Assembly: GCA_941918925.1 (NCBI GenBank)
Contig: OW799233.1
Coordinates: forward strand, 558,001-622,000
DNA length: 64,000 nt
Source of the DNA: Phyto melanocephala
Lineage: Eukaryota > Arthropoda > Insecta > Diptera > Rhinophoridae
Direction: 5' to 3'
The translations under genes and the position numbers were made by a program. This document shows positions 51,430 to 64,000 of this stretch, piece by piece. Position 1 is the stretch's first letter; the number at the start of each line of letters is the position of its first letter. Under the pieces are notes generated by a model. It saw only the letters and a list, made by a program, of their open reading frames with translations. It was not told the origin of the DNA and ran no database searches.

Positions 51430-52220
51430 AAGAAAGCTACGGTGGCCTACTACGCGTTTCATATAATGGATGTGCAGTATGGTGGACTGTAATGAGGCAC
51501 AAATATGTTGTAGACATTTTTATTACGGGTGCATTACAAACTAGTTCCTTAGAGACACTGAACACCATGTTGCACCATGTTCCCATTGACCTTAATATTA
51601 TGGCGATATCGGTAAGTACTGCAGTGAGCCACAGTGCATCTGGATGTTGGAGATCGACGACATATGACCATGCAGAAGGCTACGACACCAGCATCTCAAA
51701 TAAACTGTGGGGTTGGATCCACTGTCTTCTCTGTAGAACTAGTAAAAGGGCTCTCTCCCCGCATTTCAGACTTAAATTTCCCTACTTATATGGGAGACAT
51801 ATATACTGAACGACAGTCAGACTTTCTAGACTCTCTCTCTAAGAAAAGTCGAGAATAGATGGCGTGACCTGAAATATTTAGAGTGGCCAGGTTAACGTGG
51901 CCTTCTTTTGATATCAGGCGTACATCGCAACTTACGAGCCAGGGTCAAAAGAAAATCTTGATATTTTTTTTTGATGAGTCGCTGAATGTTAGGAGAATAT
52001 ACAAGACGACTCGGAGTTCCCTCGAATGACCATTTTCGCAGCTATATATGTATATGTTTTCAGGCTATGTTCTGCCTTGACTGCTGAAAAACACAGAATC
52101 CTGGGCAAGCATATACCGGATAACCTCCCTAATAAGTATATCTGAAGTCAGACTGATCGGGGTGGATCTAGGATCTAGTTGATTTGTAGTCATCATTTTG
52201 GACTGTAATCAATAAAACTT
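51430..52220 (+). pseudogene. LINE remnant: RT C-terminal region (Jockey/I/R1-type)
   Basis: A GC-richer stretch of decayed plus-strand coding DNA. KKATVAYYAF is followed in another frame by YNGCAVWWTVM...KYV (compare YG..VWWTAL), ITGALQTSSLETLNTMLHHV, PIDLNIMAISVSTAV and SASGCWRS, the classic segment after the RT thumb in fly LINEs. Further pieces are INCGVGSTVF and, near 52080, AEKHRILGKHIP. Several stops and frameshifts break it, and the RNase H part is largely lost. The stretch ends near 52210 with AATCAATAAAAC, a likely 3' UTR end. Confidence 0.65.
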
Positions 52221-55200
52221 TGTTGCAGCCTGTGCACACATACAAACATAACCCAGAATATTTTTTCATATTTTTTTTAAATTCTAATTTATTCTTCTTT
52301 ATTTTAATTAAATTTTCATTTAACCTAAATCGTCTTATTAAATTTTCTTATTAATTATCTTAAGAATGCTGTGTTTGTTCAGATTAAATTTTCATAATTT
52401 TTGTCATTTTTTTTCTTTGTAACAGAAAGCGATAAACAGATAGATGAAAGAAGAAAGTGAATGCTATTGAGAATGTCCTTAAATTAAATAATTAAGGAAA
52501 ATATTTGGCGACTACAAATTTATCGAAGTGAGTATAAATTTTTCGTTTAATAAAGTTAATGAACAGTATTGTTTATACTTTAATCAAACTGCAATTGGCA
52601 AATTTAGTTTGTAAATATAAAGTATTCGAACATCTTGGATTCGTGTGTATGTAAGTAGTATTAAGAATGAAACGTAGGGTGTTCTAGTTTATTTGATAAC
52701 CGTAACGAAAATCTTCTTGGTCAACGTTTTCTTTTTTTTCCATCTTTCCTTTTTTGCTATAGAGAAGAATTTTGTAGCTATTAAACGGAAATGAAAAATT
52801 ACTTTTTTGAATGGTTTATAATGAAACGTAATTGTTGCTTCCGCGTTGTGTCATATAGATTTATGAATGAACATTCTATTTAACGAAAATTAAATTAAAA
52901 ATCAAAAAAGAAATTTTCGATATACATATTTATATGTATGAATACGATTAATATTTCTTCAAACTGTTTTATCACTTTCCTATACGCATTCTGATTCACC
53001 CTTATTTTTTTGTTTTTTACGAACATCGGCACAAAATTTACATTTATTTTATTTAAGCGTCTTGTGTATGTATAAAACCAGTACTTTCTTGTGGTTGTAT
53101 TGTTCAACTTTACACATAATATCCACCCCTGCCATTTGCAACTTCCCAAATTGGTAGTAAGTCAACATAGAAGTAGCACAGCTCTTGTGTACGTTGTTGT
53201 CATGGTGAATCTCTGAGGATTTAAGCCAATTTATGCATGATTTTTTTTGTTGTTGCTTTACTGTACATTATAGAGAAAATTACGGAAAGTATAAAAGGAA
53301 CAAAAAGTGAATCAAAATGTTATTCCGACAATGCGAACTTAATGAAATCCCTGACGAGCACACATACTTACACATGCAAAATTTATTAAAGCAAAGTGCA
53401 AAGTGAATAGCGAAACAGCATATTTATTTCTAGTGTATACTTAGTTGTAATCGACACTTTAAAACACTTTACCAATTTAAAAAATGTCAATGTTCTATGA
53501 GGCTTGCTTGAAATATTTGATGTTATTGCCTCTAGCAAGTTACAAAAGAGATAATAAACTTAATTAATTTTTCTTAGTTTGACACATCCTAATACTAAAT
53601 ATGTACAATAGCAGAGTAATATTGAGCAACAGTTTGCCCGCGTTTTGCATTTTAGAACATCATTTATCATAAACAATAATAACAACCATCTCGTAATTCA
53701 GTTAACAAACGTGAGGGAAAACATTAACAACACAAATCAATCATTTGTTCAATGCCAGTTCATACCACAGTACAGTGTACGTGTTTAGGACTATGTATGG
53801 GTTTTACCACTTCGTTTACTTTTGTTGAAATCTGTGTCGCTACTTAAAAGTCTTCTCAATTTAATTGACAATGCTTACTACGACTTAAAATAACAAAAGC
53901 CGTTTATTTTTTCCTTAACAAAACAAAAAAAATCTCTTCTTGGCAAGTAAATCCAATAAGGATTTTGATTTGAGGAATGTTTTGCCTGTTGTTATGCTTT
54001 GTTGCTATTCATTTGTCAACTGTATATCGCCTTAATAAAGTTTAAAATATTTCGAGGGAACTGCAACCATTCGAGTATGAATATAATTATCTATGTATGT
54101 AAGTATATGTGTGTATGTCATTGAATTATAGAATGTCATGCTTTATTAGATATATTTGTCAACTACTAAATATGTGTTACACATTTGCTTAATCGATTTA
54201 TTCACTGTAAGCTGAAATTCAATCTTCTTCCAACAATATTAAAGTCTGTTGAGTGTTTTTCTTTCACGTTTTTATGCCACACTCTTCTCAAAAACTATAA
54301 CAAAACTAAAAAAAAATATAAACGGACTTTGATTTTGTATTTTTTTTTTCAACTAAATGACTCTTATTACGAATTATAAGAAGTTGCATACAATCAGGTA
54401 TTATTTAGAGGGGACTCCCCAGTGTTTGCAATGCAAAAATATACAAAATAACAAGAAGATAAAATTGGGTTTCTGGCGAATTAAAGAGTTTTTCTCAAGA
54501 GACCAGCCATTTACTTCGAATGGTTGAGGTTTTTAAATTAACAAGTTACGAACTATCGCAGTCTGACTGTACATGTACGACATACATTTATTTTCTGTAT
54601 CTAGCAGATAGAAAAATTCGATTTGACCTTTGATCTACTGACCTCTGTCGAACTAGATAAATAGACTTTTCGCTAAAACTCATGAATTTTTGTTGCAGTA
54701 GATTACAAAGTTGAATTGTTTTATTGAATCAAACATAAAACTGTGTCTCACAGATACATGTTGGTATGATTAGGGCCAATTTATTTATTGAATTTATTAT
54801 TTAACCTTATTTTGCACGAAACTCAATATTCTTTTACTGCGACTTCGTATTAGGAGAGATCAATCTGAATATCTAACTTTTGTTAGATCAATCTTTGGGA
54901 AAAAGAAAAATACTTCGATTTAACACTCTTGCGAATAAGACTTTTGCTTTCTGTTGCTGTTTAAAAATGTGTTTCTAGGTTATTAGTTTTTTTAATTTTC
55001 CCAACTTATATTAAAGTTTTAAATTTTCCTAAAAATTTTCGAGATTTCTTACTACACAACCACTGTGAGTGCGTAACACACATGTAAAAGTATCTTCAAG
55101 TATTTTGTAAATACGTACTTGTATGGTAAATGACATACAATAGTCAAGTGTTTAATTATAAGATGAAATTCTGAAGGCTGCAGAAGACAAAGTACAATTT

Positions 55201-55580
55201 GCTGTACAACAATACAAACAAACGTGGCCGAGACAGGCAGCCACAAGTATTTCGTAAAGTTTTGCAAACAGAAATCCATTCTATTCCACAAAAACCAACA
55301 GGAATCTTTGCAAATTTCTTTTGCCAGAGACAGGTAAATAAATACAAATAATATATTCTAAACAAACTTTGGCTTCTAATGGATCAAAAGTATTAGGTAT
55401 TCTTACGTATGTATAGGGGTTGCCAAATATGGTATTTTCGCGGATTCGTGTCTCTTTTGTTTGTGTGAGATATTCGCTTTTTTAAATTTTTCAATCATCT
55501 TAATGCCATTTACATTTTTAAAATCTTTTTCAAATTAGTATTCATACTTGTGATAAAACTTGACCCATACACATACATAT
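52221..55580. other. AT-rich non-coding stretch
   Basis: No gene supported. Several open frames of 60-85 codons (for example 52895-53149 minus and 55052-55291 minus) lack recognisable domains. Confidence 0.55.
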
Positions 55581-56474
55581 AGGCATTTCCATAATATTGT
55601 CAACCACGACTGTCAAAATAAAAACTCTTCAAAGTTTTTCAATATAAGTTTATTGATAAAAAAAACACTAAAATTTTACTATGCGCAGGTATCAAGAGCT
55701 TATTAAATTATTTTAAGAGCACTAATAAGAGTTTAATCTGATTATCTCTATGACTTATTTAGAAGAATTGCAATCAACTATTTTTTTTAGCGACTAAATT
55801 TTAAAAATAAATTGTAATTGTAAGTATGCTTTAAAATTAAGGTAGCAACAACAATTAACAAGATCCATAAGAAAAAAGAAAATATAGAGTCCAATAAGCG
55901 GTATTTTTTTTCGATTTCCCTTGGATGTTATTTTAATGTCATGTACGTAGTGCAAAAACATTAGTCTCCGTCATTCGTATTTGAACAGTCGCAAGAGCAT
56001 CTAATTTAGAATTTAACTTTTTTCTTATCAGAATATAAATTTTATTACCTACGAATACTATAGGAGAAAAATCTGTCACGTACTATATGTCACGAACGAT
56101 ACTAAATTGAATTTATTATAAAATCATTTAAAGATTGTTTTCAGTTAAGTATGATGGATTTTAAATGAAAAATATTTGGTTTAGTGTAAGAAATTAAAAA
56201 AAGAAAAAATACCTCCCAAGATTGACAGATTTTTTTCATATTTAAATATATACCTCAAAATCACTTCTGTTTTATGTCACGTACGATATACATATTCTTA
56301 TTTTTCTGGATATTTATGACAACAATAATTCGAATAAAATTAATGTTTTTTTTAATAAAGTACCCTTTAAATGGAACATAAAGATCTAATTTTGTTTCAG
56401 TTACTCTTACTTTTGAAAAAATTACTCCACTTTATAGGAGTACAAATGTCACGTACGATGACATGGAAATGCCC
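55581..56474. mobile_element. Non-autonomous DNA element with repeated TGTCACGTACGAT motif
   Basis: Ends AGGCATTTCCAT (55581-55592) and ATGGAAATGCCC (56463-56474) are inverted repeats. The interior, AT-rich and without coding capacity, carries five direct copies of a TGTCACGTACGAT-like motif at about 55937, 56074, 56088, 56275 and 56447, the last next to the right end. Short repeated motifs inside both ends of a transposon usually bind transposase. No clear target duplication was seen, so the superfamily is not assigned. Confidence 0.6.
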
Positions 56475-57866
56475 AAATGTGTCTCATTGAGTTAATAAAG
56501 GTATTTGTGAGCCGAAAATGTGAAAATGACTAGTATTCATCTTTGGTTTGTGAAAGATGAGATGATCTTGCTATTTTAAGAGTTGACACCGTTTTAGGAA
56601 AAATTAATCTGGCAACCCTATTTTGAATATAATATTTGTTGTTATTTGCAATATACTTAAATGCTTAAGATAAAATAGTTTGTAAATTTGTGTACCGTTT
56701 ACATACGAACATCGATACGAATCAATACTCTTGTGTTGGTATTTTTATAAGTATTTACTTGCATAAGTGTTGATGATGTACACTTGTCACATAAAATATC
56801 ATTCTATTTTTGTAATTGAAATTTAAGTATGTATGTATGAATGTATTTAGCTGTAATAATTCCGATACTTAACACAACTACAACTGTATGTACAATGTAT
56901 ATGTTTGTATAAATTTCTGTAACTTTTGTCTTTGAACATTTGTTTGTGAAATTAGGAAAATTCTTTCAAATATTTTCAATACTTCATTGAGGCATTTTCT
57001 TTTTATTATGGTTTTACTTTCTTTTAGGCGACATTATTATATATATATTTTTTTTAATTAAAATATTATTATTTGTACCTTTGCAGCACAAAAGAATCGT
57101 AATAAATAAAAAAGTTTTTGTCAAATAATTCATAACTTTATGGGAATTCTTTCATTATTTTAACTTTGTTTGAAGCGAAGTTTGTTGTTTTTGTTTGTTT
57201 TTACTCTCTATACTTTTTACTACTTTCAATCCTGCCAGTTTTATTTATTTTTCTTGTATAGTTTTGCTTTGAGATTTTTCTAATTTATCACCGCCTGTCG
57301 CAAATAATTTTAATAACTTTTCTAAAACTCTTCCGTCTTTTTACCACTTTCTTCAGCATCATCAGTCGTTGCGATGCACAATATTCTTACGCTGATGAAA
57401 ATGTTCTTTAGGACAGTTTATTAGCAGTTTTCCTACAAGAGGAATTCATTTCTAGACAAACTATTTATTTTATTTCTTAATTTTTATTTTCATTTCTTTT
57501 GTTGTTGTATATTTTTGCTACAAATTATAAAAATTGCTTGTACTCTCTTTAGTACATATCTATTTGAATATAACTGACTTTGACTGTCTGAATAACTAAG
57601 TAAGTGAATGAGTGACTACAACTTTCAATATGACAAATATAACTACTGGGATCTTAAATAAAAGCCAGTATATTAAAAGAACAAACTTTATATTTATACC
57701 CTTTCGAACACAAGCAGAGACAAAACGAAAAAATTTCTTACTTTATAACTCATAGCCTAAGGCGAGTTAATGAAAACAAGTTTAAATTATGTGGACTGTG
57801 GACTTTTCTCGAAAGATTTTTAATTAAACCTTTTTAACTCGTAATGAATATGGACAAAATTAAATT
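56475..57866. other. AT-rich non-coding stretch
   Basis: No open frame of note and nothing else recognised. Confidence 0.55.
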
Positions 57867-58610
57867 AAAACAAGTAAAAGCGCTATATTCGGCCGTGCCG
57901 AATCTTATATACCCTTGACAACGCGTAATCATGCAGTAACAGTAGTTTGTATCACCATTCTATATGATATACATATAAAAAACATACATATATAAAAACA
58001 TCCCATTGTAAAATTATAAATTTACGTATGTATGTTAAAAAAAAAATTAAAAAAAAATTAAAAAAAAAATTTTTTAAATAATTAAAATATATATAATAAA
58101 TATAAAACAAAAAAAAATATTAAAAAAAAATTTTAAAAAAAAATAAAAATATAAATAATATATTAAATAAAAAAAAAAAAAAAATATATAAAAAAATTTT
58201 TTTTTGCCTCAGCTGGGATTCGATGCCACGTTTTGTATGTATGTTGTTGTTGTAATGTTGTTTTTGTGAAAAAAAAATCGAGGTGGTCGTGGGTTTTTGC
58301 TCATATCTCAGTTGTTTATGTACCGATGTTTCTGATTTTCAATACCGATCTACTCCCGAATATTTCTGATATTTTAATACCTCACCCGAGTCCGAGCGAT
58401 GTCGGGGGACTTCAAAAAGTTGATTTCAACATACACACGGACAGACGGTCAGACGGACAGACTGACAGGGCTTAATCGACTCCCCTATTCATAAGCTTTA
58501 AGAAAATATATACTTTATGGGGTCGGAAATCAAAATTGTAGAAATTTCACACGGAATGACAAAGCTATATATACCCTTGTGCACCACAGGTGAAGGGTAT
58601 AAAAAAAAGA
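57867..58610 (+). mobile_element. Mini-me-like dipteran repeat, copy 3
   Basis: A full plus-strand copy: AACAAGTAAAAGCGCTATAT, TTCGGCCGTGCCGAATCTTA, the CACCATTC block, an A-rich low-complexity stretch (about 58026-58206), GCCTCAGCTGGGATTCGATG, the TATG run, GAGGTGGTCGTGG, a GTCY-type array (about 58437-58470), the ATTCATAAGCTTTAAG core, GGGGTCGGAAATCAAAATTG, and the end GGTGAAGGGTATAAAA. It is very similar to copy 2. Open frames across it (58233-58475) are repeat sequence, not genes. Confidence 0.8.
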
Positions 58611-61600
58611 AGAAAAATTCGAAATTGATATTTCTTAGAGACCTACTTACATGCGGACATGAAAAATATATGTACACACCCACCTACGTATGTAACCACG
58701 ATTATTATTATTATTATTTTGCGATTTAAATTTTAAACACATTTACAAATCGACGAATTCATCATTTGAATGGTCTTTTTGTTCTCGACAACTTTGACAA
58801 TTACTAACATCACCTTTTAAAAGTATGAATGAGTAAGACGAGAGTGTGTATTTGTTTGCCAGCAAACTTTTACAACTATTTGCACTCATTTTGCAGTACA
58901 TACTAGTTGTCGTTGTTACGGTTGTCGTATTTGTAGTTCAAGAGTACGAATATTTTATCAAACGTTTTTCCTGAAGTTTCCTTCATTTTACCGACTGTGT
59001 CATAAACATCTTACTTTAACATTGTTGTATTATTGCAAATACGAATGAGTGTATGCCATGACGTTTCTTGTGTGGCAGATGAACAAACTAAACGAAAACT
59101 TTTTGGTCAGATCTAATCAAAAATTCACTTAAAAAGTTTTTATAAATTTTGTTCTTCTTCTTTTTCTGCTCACAATAGTTTTTCCATTTGTTGGCTGGCT
59201 GAATGGTATTGTTTGGTTGCTTGGTTAGTTGGTCGGTTGTTTGGTTGGCTGACTGAATGTTGGCGTAATACGTACGACTTGAGTTGAACATTCATTCGAA
59301 TGTGAATACACAACAGCAGCAATAACAAATGAAAAGATGTTTAAATGAAATGAAATAAAATAAAACAGTTAAGAGTTGAAGTTTTAGCAACATTGTTTGC
59401 CTTCAGCGTTTTCCATACTTTCTTGTAGTCGTATATTTTGTTTGGCTTTTAATAGTAGTTCTCACTCATTGCAATTGCTCCCTTTTGGAACATACAAAAT
59501 ACTATGTATCGATGTGGCAGTTGTAGCCGATAGTGGTAACTAAGTGTAAAATAAATGTTGTTACTTTACATTGTCGTTCTAGCTTTTGTTGCAATTTCAT
59601 TGCACTTTTAGTAGAATATAGTGAATAAATACGAATTTTGTAGAAAAACTAAGAATAAGAAATGAAATAAAACTCAGCTTATGACAAATGAAACGATTCG
59701 TAATGTAATGAAATGACTTTTACCACGTCCTTGTCCTTGTTTTATGACCACTCATACTCATACACGAACACAGTAACAAACAATTTACGAAAGAAAGTGC
59801 AAAAGTTTTCTGCAAACATTTTCACTGTGTACGTACTTCTAAATGGGAGAGAAACTCTGTCTCTGTCTTCACCTAATGTCATCTTAACAATATTTAACGT
59901 TGCTGATGTTGTTGTATAGTAATAACGAAAGTAGTTTTAGCCATAAGTTTTGTCGTGGAAGGAAATAGTTATTTCTTTCAAGAGGTATCAACGTTTATAT
60001 TATTATGTGCATGTATGTGTACTTGAGTATGTATTGTGTGTAGTTTGCAGAAGCACACACAGTATACATATTTAGTACAACAGCATGAATACGTTTGTTA
60101 GTTTGAAATTGTCCTAGACCTAAAAGAGTTTATTCCATTAAATTTTTTATGCTGGAGTTGTTTATCCTTCTGCTGTTGCTATTGCTACAGTCGTTGTTGG
60201 CATAAAAAGTAAATAAACAATTGTTACAAAGTATTTTGTCAACAATTTTAGCAAAGTTAGTCAAACAATTCAAAAGAAAAATCTACTTTCTCAAGTTGAA
60301 TTTTAATGGAAAACAAAATTGTAATAAAATAGAGATTTTGTCGAATCTTTAAAAAAAATGTGGAAATAATTCAATTTATACTACAATCATTTCCTTTTCG
60401 CATTCTTAATTAGTTCTTAATTTTCATCATTTTAAATTGTATTGACTTAAGTATTAAATATAATTAAAAGAATTAAGTGTTTGTGAAACATTTTTGGCAA
60501 TTGAACAGATTCTAAAAAGTTTTAAATGTAAATGCAATATAAGCCTGGTAAGTGATATAAAAGGAATGTGTAAAATGGCCCCACGCAAAATTTTACTTAA
60601 ACTGAAGTGCATAATTCGGAACTATTATTCATTATGCAACGTTAGAGGAATTTAAAAATAAAATATTACTGCAAACTAATTAAAATTGCTTGAATTATTG
60701 AAATGAAATAAGATCCCAATTGTTGAGGGACGGGGGGATGTTGTTGATTTGTCGTTAAAATTAAACCAAAGATTTAAATACATGAACAATTTCTTATTCA
60801 GCTCCTCTTGCTGAATAATTTTATATTGATTTAGTAAATAGTGATAATAGTTTGAAAAATAGTAATTCCTTTGTGCGGCAGACAGATGACAGATCGGAGT
60901 GACGCAGAGAAATTAAACTCTCATAGATTTGATCCGATGACATTGCTTAAGCCTTCGGCTGGGCTCAACATTATTCCTTTGGCTGGAATTATTGAAATCG
61001 AAGTTACATTTATATTTTTCATTTTATAAATGTATTACGCATGTAAAAGAATATGAACATGTGAAAAAATGTCATTTAATAGGAGGAGAACAAAAAAAAA
61101 AGACAAATTTGAGAATAAATACTATGATTCCCTAATTCTAACTCCATTGAGTTGTAGCATAAATAATAGTTTCAAATTACACACGATTATACCGATACCG
61201 ATTCCGGTTAACAACGGAATAATTTTTAAGATATTCTTAAAATGATTGCAATTTAATTTAATTTAGAAAATGTTCTATTTAGTTAAAAATTAGAATGAAT
61301 GAACTGGAGCCAAAATAAAACAGATTTACAATTAATTTATTAAATTAAAATTAAATAAAAAAATCTGATTTTTTGCTTGGATTTACAATTGTGGTGATAA
61401 CTCCTAATTCAAATAAAATTTTAATTAGTTTTACAAATTTCGTCAGTGAATCTCAAATTTTTCCTGAGTATAGAATAACTGTAATAATAATAATTAGATC
61501 GTCTAAATTTCTTGATCTTTTTATTGATAATATATGATTTGTTTTTTTCCATTACCTTTTGGCTAAATTTTAGAAAAATGCCATTGATTCTTGTATATCA

Positions 61601-62568
61601 ACTCTTGTGTATAAAAATTTTAATTTTAGAAGTTTACCGGTCATACCGGCATCTAATAATGGATTTCTAATCTTTGTCTTCCATAACAATCTCACATATA
61701 TTTCACGGCCTCGGCAACATTTTCGTCAAAATCTCGTTAAAGAAAAAATTAACGTTAAAAAACTAAAGATATAATTCGCAATAGTTCAGGAGTGAGAATA
61801 TTAATAATAATTTCACTAAATTAAAGTTCACTGCTAATATTTTACTAATAATTCAATTCAATTAAATTTTCCTCTTTTCAAAAAATTCTGACTAAAACTG
61901 CTTTAAACACGGCTACAAATATTTTATTCCAATTTAAGATTTTAAGTCGATTTTTTATCAAAATTGGTCTTATAATGCATACATAAGCCCAAAGTTGGGG
62001 CCATTTGATGTTTTTCATTATGAAGCCATTTTGCATTGAGCCATATTACACAGAGCCGTGCTTGAGAGTCAACTAAGAAACCACTTTGCAAAACAATGCT
62101 TGGAGATTAAGTTAAATTTTCAGTTTAATAAGTTGTAGAACATTAAAACCGTTTATGTGGAATTCATATTTAATGTGGTCATATACATCCATCCTAATCA
62201 GTTTATGTTTATGTTTATTTTAAGATCATCATTAGTCACTGCATAATAGTTTTTGCGCATCAAGCATTTCTAAACGTAGTATTTATTCGTTATTGTGTTG
62301 CTTGTAAAAAGGTAACATTATCGTTCAGAGTTCATTTATAAAATATAGTTTTAACACCAACATGTGCTTAAAACATATTTGACGTGCACTCGCAGTATGA
62401 GTTGTAAAAAAATTTAAAAAAAAAAGTGCATTAAAGGATATGTATGTATGTATGCATGTGTGAAGCAAAAAACAACAACTAATATTGCTGATGCATACTA
62501 AACAACTTACGCTAACAGCATACACAATCGTATATTACTTTTACCTGGAATATACACCCATACATATG
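58611..62568. other. AT-rich non-coding stretch
   Basis: No gene supported. It has an ATT run near 58700-58720 and TTGG-rich sequence near 59190-59260. A somewhat GC-richer patch at 60880-61010 matched nothing I know. AAATGGCCCCA (60573-60583) and TGGGGCCATTT (61996-62006) are inverted and might mark an old element (see findings). Confidence 0.5.
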
Positions 62569-62570
62569 TA

Positions 62571-63270
62571 AAGGGTGTCTCTGTAACAATGGACTTTTTC
62601 AATTAAGTGCCATTTTTTTTTTAATTCGGCAGCTGTCACATATACTTATCACGACTATTCAAAATGAAGTGCTTTACGAAAGAACAATTATTATGAAAAT
62701 TTACGTTATTACGTTATTAAGTTATGGTGAGTTTGCAAGCGAAACTCGAAGAATGTTCAGTCAAAAAAGTGCACCTAATATGTCACCCATTCGAAAAGTG
62801 GAAAAAGATTTAAAGCAACTAGTTATGGACAAAAAAACTCCTGCGCGTCAATGTACCGGTCGGCCGGCATAGTTTTTAACACCATTAAATTTCTGGAAGC
62901 ATTACATAGAAAATTTTACAAAAAGACCTCCACCATCATGGGTATTCCGTTTACTCAGTTTACTCAGAAGCCCAAATCAGCATACGATGAAAATGCTCGG
63001 GTTTTCTCGAATAAACCATAAGTTATTCCCGAGCTCAAAACCGAGATCTAACGCCTTATCGGTAAGAAGCAGCCGCATCTGTTTTATCAAAAGTGTAATG
63101 GCCTGTCTGTCATCAGAGCCGTTGTAACCATTTGAAGGATATTTTATTCCACATTATCACCTACTCAAACCATACCTTCTTTACAATTCAATAAAATAAA
63201 TCACAACTATCTCGAAAAATTAGTGTTTTTATTTTAACATCAAAAAGTGCATTCTTACTGAGACACCCTT
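62571..63270 (+). mobile_element. Mariner-like element, internally deleted, 700 bp
   Basis: The left end AAGGGTGTCTCTGTAACAAT and the right end, read inward, AAGGGTGTCTCAGTAAGAAT match at 18 of 20 positions, and both run on to a (G/C)ACTTTTT block. TA borders each side (62569-62570 and 63271-63272). The interior keeps only the two ends of a transposase gene, so the element is non-autonomous. Confidence 0.88.
62664..63205 (+). pseudogene. Mariner-like transposase relic (HTH plus C-terminus)
   Basis: MKCFTKEQLL is followed by a frameshift and then SYGEFASETRRMFSQKSAP, SPIRKVEKDLKQL and TPARQCTGRPA, the N-terminal HTH pattern of mariner-like transposases (YGE..R...R.F....P....I.R....F). After 62872, PELKTEI and HLFYQKCNG recall the C-terminal tail (PELK.EI...I..I......V..N). 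The catalytic DDE region is absent, and stops and shifts occur. It is not a functional protein. Confidence 0.65.
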
Positions 63271-63559
63271 TACATGTGTACATCCCAGGAGTATGATAGG
63301 GTAGGACCCAAAAGCACATTTAGGGGCGTTATATAGTGTAAAGGTAATACATAATAACATGTTATACAGTAAGCTTCAAAATAATGTGCACGTTAAGGAC
63401 AGTGTAATAAAAATAATTTTTAAAAGAAAACTTTACTACAAAATGTTGCGAAATTAATTTTACGTCCATCTTGAATAATTCAACAGAATAACGCTTCTAA
63501 AGTACTGCACTTAATTTAAATAGATGTCGTGTCGCAAACCTAAACACATAGTGAACTAG
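63271..63559. other. Spacer before Tc1-type relic
   Basis: AAGCTTCAAAATAATGTGCA near 63371-63390 may be the left inverted end of the decayed Tc1 element that follows; this is not certain. Confidence 0.35.
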
Positions 63560-63790
63560 CCACATTCTCCGGACTACACTCCAATTGAGCATCTCTGGGA
63601 GTGTTTGAGCAGGCAAATGAGAGACGAGAAAAGCAAACATAACTAGCAAAAACACTTTTAAAAAAAATGTACTAAAAGATTGGTTTAAAATTTTTACAAA
63701 AGAATTATTTAAGTCACCAGTATCTATGCGCAGAAATTAGCAACAGTTCCCAAAGCGAAGGGAAAGGAAAGAAAATATTATTAATAAGTT
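63560..63790 (+). pseudogene. Tc1-type transposase C-terminal fragment
   Basis: The frame starting at 63560 reads PHSPDYTPIEHLWECLSRQM up to a TAG at 63644-63646. It matches the SPDLNPIEHLW motif holding the third catalytic acid (Glu) of Tc1-family DD34E transposases. Further downstream the translation DWFKIFTKELFKSP and SMRR...FPKRREGKK fits the family's tail with interruptions. The first two catalytic Asp regions are missing upstream, so this is an inactive remnant of a different family from the elements at 20613 and 38546. Confidence 0.75.
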
Positions 63791-64000
63791 GTTTCTAACT
63801 TTCTTCGTTAAACTTCTGCACGTGTCAAACTTAGTTTTTTTTTAGAACAAAACATATCGCAGTTTCAGTTGGTTTACAACATTTTAAAATATACAATACC
63901 GAGAGTAGAATGGTTTACTTTAAAGTATTTTAATAATTATTGAAATTAAAGAAAAAAAAAATTGAGCGACATATGCAGACATTTATACGAAAACAGAATG
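63791..64000. other. AT-rich window end
   Basis: No feature recognised. The 3' end of the Tc1-type relic could lie here. Confidence 0.4.

Noticed and set aside
1..64000. CRISPR arrays, operons or bacterial-type systems
   Set aside because: Spliceosomal introns, poly-A signals and dipteran transposons show nuclear fly DNA, and no regularly spaced direct repeats with unique spacers were seen.

Overview
The window is nuclear DNA of a higher (muscoid-type) fly, judged from sequence alone. The grounds are: very AT-rich spacer with many CATA/TATG tetranucleotide tracts, small GT-AG introns of about 60-75 bp inside an insect-type aldehyde oxidase cluster, and dipteran repeats that resemble 'mini-me' elements. 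Genus and species cannot be fixed from this.

Region 1-12.6 kb is the only clear host-gene region. It holds two head-to-tail molybdo-flavoenzyme genes of the aldehyde oxidase (AOX) family on the plus strand. Gene A (2..4306) lacks its 5' exons because the window starts inside it. Gene B (7665..12570) is complete and splices into a 1267-residue protein carrying all eight iron-sulphur cysteines, the FAD segment, the molybdenum-cofactor loop and the catalytic Glu. The paralogs share two introns but differ at five other positions. A mini-me-like repeat lies between them.

Region 12.6-64 kb (over 51 kb) shows no convincing host gene. It could be intergenic DNA or an intron or regulatory territory of a gene outside the window. 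It is AT-rich simple sequence with transposable elements, several delimited to the base. These are a 1.3-kb Tc1/mariner element (20613..21912), a decayed relative with different ends (38546..39824), a hAT element with an exact 8-bp target duplication (27092..28332), a 5'-truncated RTE-like LINE with an exact 13-bp target duplication (43471..44574), and two mariner-like elements that have lost their catalytic core (48429..48790 and 62571..63270). There is also a Tc1-type transposase tail (63560..63790), three LINE RT/RNase H remnants (about 25870, 29995 and 51430), three full and one partial mini-me-like repeats, and several foldback or inverted-repeat elements. Among these last are a flawless 52-bp inverted repeat (12806..12956) and an 894-bp element with a repeated TGTCACGTACGAT motif.

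No tRNA, rRNA or CRISPR array was seen. I found no clear new biological system. The items most worth a check are the perfect hairpin, the motif-bearing inverted-repeat element, the rearranged mini-me copy and the discordant intron structures of the AOX pair.
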